This document shows positions 33,933 to 42,310 of a DNA stretch of 64,000 bases, piece by piece. The notes beneath the pieces were generated by a model. It made no database searches. It had not been told where the DNA came from and saw only the letters and a program-made list of their open reading frames with translations. The translations under genes and the position numbers were made by a program. Each line of letters begins with the position of its first letter. Positions within the stretch are counted from its first letter, which is position 1. The stretch is taken from NCBI GenBank assembly GCA_973895155.1, contig OZ316893.1, forward strand, positions 14,198,001-14,262,000, in the 5' to 3' direction. This stretch comes from Marsupella aquatica. Its lineage: Eukaryota > Marchantiophyta.

Positions 33933-36497
33933 ATGGGAACTGAGATGAATCCAACTGACATGGAGAGGTTTTCATCCTTGATTGCTGCTTACTTACATGG
34001 AATGAAGGAGAAGGAGATGGAGGAGAACAAGAAGAAGGAGTTGCTTGGTAGGACCACGAAGTACCTACACTCGGTTCTTACCAAGCAAGGAGAATTTGAT
34101 GGGCGAAATGTAACCAAGTATCTCAAGGGGTACTGGACGGAGGCTATAATTCATAAGATTGATGCAGAAGTTGCAGTCAAGGAGTTTGTATCTTTAGTAG
34201 AACCTGAACTCAAGGGAATTGTTACTACCTTGATAGATGGAGCTACTGGGGAGAAAGCATGGAAGGTCTTTGAGTTGAAGATGAAAGAAGAATTTCAGCT
34301 TGAAGATCCAGATCGGGTTACTCAAGCATCTTTCCTTGATTGGGTGGCCGATAGAAGCAAGAAGTTGGGACCTCAAGAACTGATAAGGGAGTTTACGAAG
34401 AAGTTCAATCAGCTTCCTGAGATTGGTTCTGAAGTTATCAAGGTACAGAAGTCTACTTTACTTATCCGAGCTGCTGATGAGAAGCTTCAAGACGAGTTGG
34501 AGCTTGCTCTGGAATTGATGAACCCAAGTCGTGGAGCCAGTCCACCAACTTGGGAGGAGATTGAGATTGCTGTGCTTAGGGTCAGCCAAAAGCATAGAAG
34601 AAAGAAGCTGAGTCATGAAGGTGCTCTACATGCGGTTGCACCTGTGACTTCTATGAGGAGAATGGAGAAAATAGAGTCAACAACTGGTAGGGGTGAGAAA
34701 AGCATGGACAAAATGGATGAGTTGTCTGAACTCATGAAAAATCTTACCATTCTTGCCACCCAAGCCTTCGAGCAGATGGGAGGAGGTGCATCAAAACCAG
34801 CGTCAAGAGGTGGTCCAGGAGCCGGGAGTTCCATTGGCGGAGCAAGGAGTTGGAATTGTATTTGGTGTGATAGTAAGGAGCACTCAAGGCGTGAATGTGG
34901 AGAGCTTTCTGTTGCTCTGAGAGAGAGAAGAGTCAAGTTTATTGATCATGATGGCATAAGAAAGCTTGCTTATCATGATTCAGGAGAGCTTATTCCAATA
35001 AACACAAACAAGGACGGTATGAAGGTGTTGGTGGAGAGAAGAATGACTGAACATCATACTTTAGCCATTGCAGCAGCTTTTGGAGATCAGGATGAGCATG
35101 AAGCAGATGTTTACACCCTCTTTGGGAGTTCTTCGTCAACAGAGACAGACAAGAAGAGACTAGCAGAGTTTGTAAGGAGGAAGTCAGGTTGGAGTGATCC
35201 AGTGTTGATCTCTTCTTTCACTGCAGAAGTGGGATCTCTATGGGATTCTATGGTAGAGGAGAAACGAAAGTCATCGAAACCTTTGGAAGAACGTGCCAAA
35301 GGAAAACAAAAGGTTGAGCCTGGACCCTCTATTTTGCAGCCATCATCAAGAGTCCCAACAAGGAGGAGTGTTCGATTTGAAGATAGAGGAAGTACAACAA
35401 AGGAGCCTACTTTGACTCCTTCATCCTCAAAGGAGATGGAAGTGGTAAAAAAAGAGAAGGTGGAAAAGAAAGGACCTGGTTGGGTCCTTGGAAGAGATGT
35501 TGAGCAGCACATTGCGTATGATCAAGTTGCTGAGAAGTTTTGGAAAGCGGAGGTGAGCGGAGTCACCAATGAGGAGTTTTTTGCTTGCATGAACTCCAAG
35601 GCTCAAGATGCATTACTTGCAAAGGTGAAACGAAAGCGATTTTACAAGGAAGGACCTCATGCCTTGGGAATGGAGGTTTTTTCTGATGTTGATGAAGATG
35701 GAGAAGGTTCAATTGTTTCTCAAGCCAGTGTGGAGTGTGAAGTGTATCAAGTGAATGCGGAGAAGATCCCTAGACCACAGATGCTAGGGTCTTCAACAAA
35801 GGAAGTTCCTGAACCAAAGATGTCAGGAGTTGAGGTATTGGAGAGGTGGAAACCATTGGCGAAAGCAACAACGGGATTTGCAGTGACCCAGGATATGGCA
35901 AAAATTAGTCGTGAAGAGGTGCTCAAGGCCTCACAAAGTGTGTGGGTCATGTGTGCTTCAGCTATGAAGAATCCTGATTCAGGAGACGACAAGGAGTCCA
36001 TCTTGGAGCCGTTTTGGGCAAGAACTTGCTCAGTTGTGGAGGTAGAGCTTGTAGGAATGGAGGGCAAAGCTCGAGCATTGATTGACACAGGATCTGAGGT
36101 GAATCTAATGTCAAGAAGCATCTATGATCTTGGGCAATGGATGATTGATTGTGATACTCAATGGTTTGTCAACTCAATCAATCGTTCAAAGAATATGCTT
36201 TGGGAAGGATGCCCTAGAGTATCAGTGAAGGTTGGCCATGTGATAGAACCAACTAACATCTTTGTGCATGATAGTTTGCCCTATGCTCTCATTCTAGGGC
36301 AGCCTTATATTACTCAAGCTCGGATGGAGTACAAGGTCCTACCAGATGGCACTCATATGGCAAAGGTAAGGAGTCGGGATGAATTGCGGGTTATCCAATT
36401 TCCTGTAGTAAAACCTGGACATTGGAGGAATCGGAAGGAGTTGAGAGGACCTGAACCCAAGGAGGAAAATGAAGATTTCCGGAAGGCGTCTCGTTAA
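33933..36497 (+). CDS. gypsy Gag-protease ORF
   Basis: The first ATG after the PBS (33,933) opens 854 codons, ending TAA at 36,495. An N-terminal Gag region with FDGRNVTKYLKGYW (residues about 41-54) leads to a CCHC knuckle CIWCDSKEHSRREC starting near residue 309. A basic/acidic spacer follows, then an aspartic protease motif ALIDTGSEVNLMS with its Asp near residue 718. The layout, including a WCDS knuckle followed by an ALRERRV...D stretch, reminds me of Gag proteins of basidiomycete gypsy elements. In the intact ancestor the frame would continue into pol. Confidence 0.85.
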   Translation: MGTEMNPTDMERFSSLIAAYLHGMKEKEMEENKKKELLGRTTKYLHSVLTKQGEFDGRNVTKYLKGYWTEAIIHKIDAEVAVKEFVSLVEPELKGIVTTLIDGATGEKAWKVFELKMKEEFQLEDPDRVTQASFLDWVADRSKKLGPQELIREFTKKFNQLPEIGSEVIKVQKSTLLIRAADEKLQDELELALELMNPSRGASPPTWEEIEIAVLRVSQKHRRKKLSHEGALHAVAPVTSMRRMEKIESTTGRGEKSMDKMDELSELMKNLTILATQAFEQMGGGASKPASRGGPGAGSSIGGARSWNCIWCDSKEHSRRECGELSVALRERRVKFIDHDGIRKLAYHDSGELIPINTNKDGMKVLVERRMTEHHTLAIAAAFGDQDEHEADVYTLFGSSSSTETDKKRLAEFVRRKSGWSDPVLISSFTAEVGSLWDSMVEEKRKSSKPLEERAKGKQKVEPGPSILQPSSRVPTRRSVRFEDRGSTTKEPTLTPSSSKEMEVVKKEKVEKKGPGWVLGRDVEQHIAYDQVAEKFWKAEVSGVTNEEFFACMNSKAQDALLAKVKRKRFYKEGPHALGMEVFSDVDEDGEGSIVSQASVECEVYQVNAEKIPRPQMLGSSTKEVPEPKMSGVEVLERWKPLAKATTGFAVTQDMAKISREEVLKASQSVWVMCASAMKNPDSGDDKESILEPFWARTCSVVEVELVGMEGKARALIDTGSEVNLMSRSIYDLGQWMIDCDTQWFVNSINRSKNMLWEGCPRVSVKVGHVIEPTNIFVHDSLPYALILGQPYITQARMEYKVLPDGTHMAKVRSRDELRVIQFPVVKPGHWRNRKELRGPEPKEENEDFRKASR

Positions 36498-36520
36498 GCA
36501 ATGCGGGAAGGCGGGGCGCC

Positions 36521-37199
36521 ATCGCCAATGACCCGCTGGTGACTTGGAATGTGAATAGTTTGTTGGCAAGCTCATTTGAAGGTGAAAGCTTGCATTGTCG
36601 AATTTCTTATGTGAAAGTGTGTGAAGCTACTAAAAAATTCAAAAAGAAAATTGCAAGGATTGAGGATACTATGCAAATACATGGATTGCTAGAGGAAAGT
36701 GAAGAGATTGAAGGCCTTCTAGATGAAGAAGGAGTAGAAGTGTCTTTGAAAGAAATAATTGAAGGTCTTTCAGAGGGGAAAGCTCATATGGAAATCAATC
36801 ATGAGCTGTATGGCGAGTTGTCTCAATTTGTTGAGGTCAACACCAAGTACAAAACAGTGGAGAAGAAAGTGAGACCAGCAACAATTCCTTTACCTTTGGA
36901 TGCTAGGGAGATTTTGGAGAAGGCAGGTAAAGAGACCAGTCTTAGAGATCGGACTAAGATTGGCCACAAATTCACGAAGGAGACCCTTAATCAACTAAGG
37001 ATTGGTGATGATGGGTTGCTGACAAAAGAAGAGAGAGAAGAGTTTCAGTAAATGATTGGTGAGCATGGTAAAGCTTTTGCTTTTTGTCCTGAAGAGATGG
37101 GATGTGTGGATCCTAGTGTTGTTACTCCTATGGTAATTTTCACTGTCCCGCATGTTCCTTGGGACTTGAAACCCATTCCAATGCCCAAAGCTTTGTTAC
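36521..37199 (+). pseudogene. gypsy pol N-terminal segment
   Basis: It is in a different frame from Gag-protease, so a frameshift lies near 36,498-36,520. The frame reads a charged linker to a TAA at 37,049-37,051, directly followed in the same frame by MIGEHGKAFAF and the pre-RT stretch VPHVPWDLKPIPMPKALLP. The TAA sits where a Gln codon would fit (C to T change). The MITE inserted at 37,200 cuts this segment from RT. Confidence 0.75.
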
Positions 37200-37496
37200 C
37201 TCGGGGGTCTCACTATATGGGGACCTCCCCATCGCCTGCGACGTTTTTAGGCCTCGGACCCCCTAAAATGTAAGAAAATTTTTAAATTTTTTAACCCCTA
37301 TAAAGTTGGAATATTCTTGGAATATTCTAAAAATTGGATTAAAAATACCCTAATATTCTTATAAGTCTCAAAATTGAATTTAAAAGACCCTATTGTTCTT
37401 CTACAAAAATTCTTAAGTCTTCCCTTAGAACCAATAAAATGACCCTATCCTTCGTCGCACGTGATATGTCATTTTTGTGGAAGTGAAACCCCCGAG
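37200..37496. mobile_element. hAT-like MITE inserted in gypsy pol
   Basis: 297 bp with terminal repeats CTCGGGGGTCTCAC (left) and CTCGGGGGTTTCAC (right, reverse-complemented), flanked by the 8-bp duplication TTTGTTAC (37,192-37,199; 37,497-37,504). Removing the element and one duplicate rejoins the pol frame across ALLP and KLID, so the boundaries are firm. The AT-rich interior has no coding capacity. An 8-bp duplication is typical of hAT transposases. Confidence 0.9.
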
Positions 37497-37866
37497 TTTG
37501 TTACCTAAACTTATTGATCTATTAAAGGAGAAGCTTTCCACTAGGATTTTGGAAAGAACAGATGCACCTTATTCTAATCGTTGGTTTACCATTCGTAAGA
37601 AAAATGGTAAACTTAGATTTATTCAGGACATGCAACCACCTAACAAGGTTACTATTCGCAATACTGGAATAGGACCTATAGTAGATGAGTTTACGGAAGA
37701 ATTTGTTGGTAGAGCCATCTATTCATGTGATGACCTCTATTCAGGCTATGATCAGTTTCAGTTGGCTCAGAGTAGTAGAGATATCACCACTATGAGGACA
37801 CCTTTGGGGCTACTTCGCATGTGTACCTTGCCTCAAGGGGCAACCAACTCGGTGGCTCACATGTAG
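37497..37866 (+). pseudogene. gypsy reverse transcriptase, first half
   Basis: Contains KLIDLLKEKL, APYSNRWFTIRKKNGKLRFI, DLYSGYDQFQLAQ (catalytic Asp region) and TLPQGATNSVAHM. It ends at a TAG at 37,864 that replaces an expected Gln codon, after which the frame continues unbroken into the next ORF. The motif wording PQGATNSV differs from the PFGLKNAP of most plant gypsy elements. Confidence 0.85.
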
Positions 37867-40179
37867 AATGCCATGAATAAGGTATTACACCGTTTCATTC
37901 CAGAGAAGACACAGCCATTCCTTGATGATATGCCAATCAAGGGATGCTTGGAGACAAAGAAAGATGAGACTATACGTGAAGATGGCTTGCGACAATTTGT
38001 ATGGGAGCACATTCAAGATGTGAAAGCAATCTTGAAGAGGTTGATTGAGGTTGGGCTCACTCTTTCTGGTGAGAAATCTTCATTTGGGCTTCGTGAAGTC
38101 CTAATTGTAGGACAAATTTGTGGAGTTGATGGGATGAAGCCAAATGGAGGAAAGGTAGATGCAATCAATCAGATGAAAGATTGTAGGACAACTTCGGAGG
38201 TGCGAAGGTTCCTTGGCGCTTGCTTGTTCTATAGGATCTGGATTCCTCACTTTGCACATATTGCTGATCCTTTGTACGGATTATTGAGGAAGAATGCGCA
38301 CTTTGTTTGGACAGAGGCACATAAGGAGGCTATGCAAAGGTTAAAGGAAACCTTACTTAGCCCCCTTGTTTTACGTCCCTTATGCTATGATGAAAGACCC
38401 ATCATTGTCACTGTAGATTCAAGTCCTAATGCTGCTGGATGGGCGGTAGGGCAGGATGATGAGGAGGGGAGAAGATTTGCAGCAAGGTTTGGAGCTAAGA
38501 TCTTTTCAGCAAGGCAAAGGCATTACCCTCAAATCAAGCGAGAGTTGTGGAGAGCAAGGATAGCCTTGTGTCAAGAAAAAGTCTACTTGATTGGAGCACA
38601 AGTCATTCTTGAGACTGATTGTTTACCACTTTTAGGGATGATTGCTAACTGTGATACTCCAGACATTGCTATGCTACGTTGGATAGCTTTTATTAGGATG
38701 ATCAACCCCGAGCTTCGACACATTGCTGGAAAAGATAATCCAGTAGCAGATATGCTTTCAAGAGCCCGCTATGATCAGAATGAAGTGGAGGCAGTTCAAG
38801 TGATGAATGGAGAGTTTGAGATCTTAACATTTCGAGAGGAGCTCTATTCTGGAGAGTTGCTCTTGATTGGAAGGTACCTTAGTACTCTTCAAAGGCCTGT
38901 TGAAATGATAGAAGAGAAGTTTCAACAATTACGGAAGAAGGCTTACAAGTTCATGCTCAAGGATGGTGTTTTATGGAGGAGGTCTTTGAAGAAAGAACAT
39001 GTTCCTTGTAGAGTTCTTGATACAGATGAAGAGAAGAAGAGAGTCTTATGGGAATCTCATGATGCTGTTGAAGCAGGACATCGAGGAGTTAGAGCTACCT
39101 ATGAGCGGGTTCAAAGGTGGTACTGGTGGTTAGGCATGTATGTGGATGTAAAATCCTATGTTGGATCTTGTGAGAGTTGTCAGTATTACTCTAAAGTTCG
39201 GTTTAGAGATGGACTTAATCCCACTAGTCCTCTTTCTTTACATTTTCAATGGGCAGTAGATGTGGTGCACATGCCATGGGGAATTAGGGGGGCAAAGTAT
39301 CTTGTCCTTGCAAGAGAAGATTTATCTTTTTATGTTGAAGGAAGGGCTTTAACCTCTAACACTACAGAAGCAGTATGTAGGTTCATACTTGAAGACGTTA
39401 TAGCACGTCATGGTTGTTTTGTGCAAATGAGAGCAGATAGAGGAGAGTTAAATTCTGAAGAGGCTGCAAAATTTTTCGACCGGTTCAACATCAAGCTCAA
39501 ACTCACTACTGCCTACAACCCAGAAGGAAATGGAAAGATTGAGCGAGGGCACCCACCAATAGTGAATGCCTTGGTGAAATCTTGCCGAGGAAAACCATCG
39601 CTTTGGCCCAATCTTCTACCATTTGCTCTTTTGGCAGATCGAATGACATGCGCTACCACAATAGGAATTACGCCTGCCGAATTAGTCTCTGGACATTTGC
39701 CTTTGATGCCGATTGAGGAAAATGTTCAGAGTTGGAGGATGATTGAATGGCAAGATATAATCTCCCGAGAAAAGTTGCTGGAGCGAAGGATTGAGCACTT
39801 TAGCCAGACCAAGGAGAAGATTGAAGAGGCGTTACTAAGGCTAAAGGAGGCTCGTGAGAAGAATAAGGAACGATTTGACAAGACCCATCGTTTGAGACCA
39901 ATTCCCATCCAGAATGGAGATTGGGTCTTGATCTATGAGGGAGGATTGGAACAGCAACATTCTACTCTGAAGAAGTTTGCACGTCGTTGGAGAGGACCAT
40001 TTGTGGTGGAGGAGGTTCGTCCTAATGCAACATATGTGGTAAGAGAACTTGATGGAGCAATTCATCGCAATCCCTATGCAGGGAAGCGAGTGAAATTGTT
40101 TAAACGACGAACTCAATTTGTGACAGAGGAAGAGTTTGAACCCGACGACTATGAGGCTTTAGATGAAGAAGACATGTAG
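37867..40179 (+). CDS. gypsy RT C-half, RNase H and integrase
   Basis: About 770 codons to the TAG at 40,177. The RT catalytic pair appears as PFLDDMPIKG in place of the plant-typical FVDDILIYS. RNase H carries VTVDSS, KREL, ETDCLP and NPVADMLSR. Integrase has an H-x6-H...CESC zinc finger, then Asp in WAVDVVHM, Asp in MRADRGEL and Glu in NGKIERGH, and a GPF-type C-terminal motif (RWRGPFVVEEV). The enzyme core looks complete over this stretch. The xxDDxPIKG form and the WAVD...MPWG text resemble fungal gypsy pol proteins as I remember them. Confidence 0.88.
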   Translation, partial: NAMNKVLHRFIPEKTQPFLDDMPIKGCLETKKDETIREDGLRQFVWEHIQDVKAILKRLIEVGLTLSGEKSSFGLREVLIVGQICGVDGMKPNGGKVDAINQMKDCRTTSEVRRFLGACLFYRIWIPHFAHIADPLYGLLRKNAHFVWTEAHKEAMQRLKETLLSPLVLRPLCYDERPIIVTVDSSPNAAGWAVGQDDEEGRRFAARFGAKIFSARQRHYPQIKRELWRARIALCQEKVYLIGAQVILETDCLPLLGMIANCDTPDIAMLRWIAFIRMINPELRHIAGKDNPVADMLSRARYDQNEVEAVQVMNGEFEILTFREELYSGELLLIGRYLSTLQRPVEMIEEKFQQLRKKAYKFMLKDGVLWRRSLKKEHVPCRVLDTDEEKKRVLWESHDAVEAGHRGVRATYERVQRWYWWLGMYVDVKSYVGSCESCQYYSKVRFRDGLNPTSPLSLHFQWAVDVVHMPWGIRGAKYLVLAREDLSFYVEGRALTSNTTEAVCRFILEDVIARHGCFVQMRADRGELNSEEAAKFFDRFNIKLKLTTAYNPEGNGKIERGHPPIVNALVKSCRGKPSLWPNLLPFALLADRMTCATTIGITPAELVSGHLPLMPIEENVQSWRMIEWQDIISREKLLERRIEHFSQTKEKIEEALLRLKEAREKNKERFDKTHRLRPIPIQNGDWVLIYEGGLEQQHSTLKKFARRWRGPFVVEEVRPNATYVVRELDGAIHRNPYAGKRVKLFKRRTQFVTEEEFEPDDYEALDEEDM

Positions 40180-40214
40180 CGATTCTAGATGTGGTGCATA
40201 CCGGAGGATGCACA

Positions 40215-40232
40215 GGTTTGGTAGGGGTGATA
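40215..40232 (+). other. Probable polypurine tract before the 3' LTR
   Basis: GGTTTGGTAGGGGTGATA lies directly before the LTR start. It is less pure than usual, so the call is positional. Confidence 0.5.
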
Positions 40233-41390
40233 TGTCGTGATTTTCTCTTAAGTTATAAAAAATTGTTTGTTTTAATATGCTATAGATTATATAAGTAATT
40301 TAGTAGTTAGATTATTAAATTTAGATTTTATTAAAACTCTTTAGCTATATTAATGGACTATAGTAGTTCTACCAATGCATATGAGTAGTTCCACCAACTA
40401 CAATAATATTCACCAACGCATAGTAGTTCTACCAACGCACAGTAGGTCCATCAGCGCATAGTAATTTTACTAACGCACAGTAGTTTTACCAACGCACAGT
40501 AGGTCCACCAACGCATAGTAGTTCCACCAACGCATGGTAGTTCCACCTACTAAAAGTAGTTTCACCAACTATGAACAGTACTAGCACACTCTTTGGTATT
40601 AGATGTTTGACACTTGGCCTTCATCCAAGTGCTTGGGCTTGATCCATGCCCTCTTGGTGTGCACTATAAATAAAGTGGTGAGGGACACTCTCCCCTCATT
40701 CCGCAGTGTTTATCATTCAAGGTTGTGAAACTCTTTTGTGCCTTGAATATAGTAGTGGGGCGTTCTTTGGCCCGGATAGCAAAGGAATGAGTGGTAGACT
40801 TATAGATGGGACCTTAGAGAATAAGGTTTCTTTGGGAATATAGGGGTGGGGCGTCCTTTGGCCCGGATAGCAAAGGAATAGGAGAGCCATCATGAATCCA
40901 GGAGAGAGAGTTATCCATGATCTTCCCCTTCATAATCCGTTTTTGATTAGAGTCCATCTTTTAGACAAACCATCTATGAGGCAACATCTAACCTATCATT
41001 TTGGAGCTCAGTTTGCAACTGCGGTTATGGTTTCTAACGAGCCAATAATATACCCAGTGGTGTCGTACCGAGAGGAGTGGGAGTGCATCATCTTTGTCCT
41101 TTATTGAAGTCATGGATCTGAATAGGAGTCCGGATGATATTCCTGTTTTATTTTTTCTTGGAGATATTAGAATCATATGTCGTAAGAAAACTAATTTTCG
41201 TGATGTGTTGGTCCGCAAGTATGGTGAAGTAAGGTTTAACAGTATTTTAATTTCATCTGAACCTTTCTTAATACCCACTACCCTTGTTACTAGAATTATC
41301 ATTTTGATTTTAGTGTAGAACTTATGAGCATGCAAGGTTAACTTCAAAAGAGCCAACATGCTCTTGCCAGAAAATACAGTCACCCGGACA
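40233..41390 (+). repeat. 3' LTR of gypsy element
   Basis: Same length as the 5' LTR (1,158 bp), with about 17 substitutions, roughly 15 of them transitions. The internal minisatellite and TATA box are kept. Confidence 0.95.
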
Positions 41391-41640
41391 CCGCAGACGA
41401 TGCAAGGGGATCTAGGTTGCTTACTCAAGGTATTCCGTGGAGGCATTCGGGCATCAGGGGCACTTAGGCGTGGGTGTTGGGACTGGTGAGGGCACTGGGT
41501 GGCTAGGTCCACCACTAATGTTGCGTCGCCCAAGAGGCCGTTGAGAGAAAAGATGTCGTGTTGAGAGAAAGATGTCATGTCGCCCAAGAGGTTGTTGAGA
41601 GATTAGATGTTGTGTTGCCCAAGTATAATAGTCATGGTCC
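41391..41640. repeat. Continuation of the split 980-bp repeat, then 35-bp minisatellite
   Basis: Text from 41,391 (CCGCAGACGATGCAAGGGG) follows 31,656-31,780, including GGTATTCCGTG and GGCACTTAGGC. At 41,521 it passes into units of GTCGCCCAAGAGGCCGTTGA type like those at 29.6-29.8 kb. Confidence 0.85.
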
Positions 41641-41795
41641 GGGGCTCAGTCGACGGTCGTGGGCTCATTGTGATCAAGCCATGGCGGGGGCGTCAATGAC
41701 CTTGCTCATCATGGACAGCCCCAACAGCCACGACTGTCAGAGGGAATGCAGCAATCGGTCGGCAAAGAGTCCAGGTGCGGCAGGGTCGTAGAGGG
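41641..41795. other. Short unassigned spacer
   Basis: Lies between the minisatellite and the next MITE. No feature was recognised. Confidence 0.4.
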
Positions 41796-42083
41796 CTCGG
41801 GGGGTTGACTATCAAAAATCTTAGGAACCATGTGCGATCCAAAATAGGTTTTTTTGATAGAAATTAACTAAATTTTTAAAAAATGTAAGAGACAAAAGAA
41901 GGTATTATAAACTCATGTTCATAGAATATTCTCTAATATACATACTTTTTATAAAATAAAATAGGTTATGAATATTGAAAATGGAGATATTCTTGGAATA
42001 GTTTTTTTATAAAATAGGTCTATTTATATTAGGCTAAGATCGCACGTGGTACCCCAAAATATACACTTAGTTAACCCCCCAAG
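41796..42083. mobile_element. hAT-like MITE, second copy
   Basis: 288 bp. Left end CTCGGGGGGTTGACTA; right end, reverse-complemented, CTTGGGGGGTTAACTA. Flanked by GTAGAGGG (41,788-41,795) and GCAGAGGG (42,084-42,091), an 8-bp duplication with one mismatch. The interior is AT-rich with a TATTCTTGGAATA motif also found in the 37.2-kb copy. Confidence 0.8.
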
Positions 42084-42310
42084 GCAGAGGGTCATAGAGG
42101 CAAATCAAAGGGAGGAGGGAGGGCTGTGCCTTGACCCCGAGAGAGGAGAAGGAGAGGGGAGGCCCTCTTGCCCTGCCCTCAGCCCTTCCGGACCACGGCC
42201 ATGGGGAGGGAGCGAGAGGCCAGAGGGGAGGTGGAGGCAAAGTGGAGGGGTTTTGGGCTGCAGGAAGGAGAGGGGAGAGGCAAATATGGGCTGTGAAATG
42301 GCAGAATTTT
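42084..42310. repeat. Purine-rich low-complexity tract
   Basis: GGAGGGAGGG and GGGAGAGG stretches dominate. ORFs on both strands exist because of composition bias and are not called. Confidence 0.55.

Larger units (their letters stand above)
32629..41390 (+). mobile_element. Near-complete Ty3/gypsy LTR retrotransposon
   Basis: The 8,762-bp element has 1,158-bp LTRs beginning TGTCGTGATTTTCTC and ending CACCCGGACA, flanked by a CCGC duplication (32,625-32,628; 41,391-41,394). Inside are a tRNA primer-binding-like site, Gag-protease, RT, RNase H and integrase in gypsy order (PR-RT-RH-IN). By eye the LTRs differ at about 17 positions with no indels, about 1.5 percent, so insertion was fairly recent. 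It is not autonomous as it stands. There are a frameshift or stop near 36,495-36,520, stops at 37,049 and 37,864, and a MITE inside pol. No chromodomain was seen at the pol C-terminus. Confidence 0.95.
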
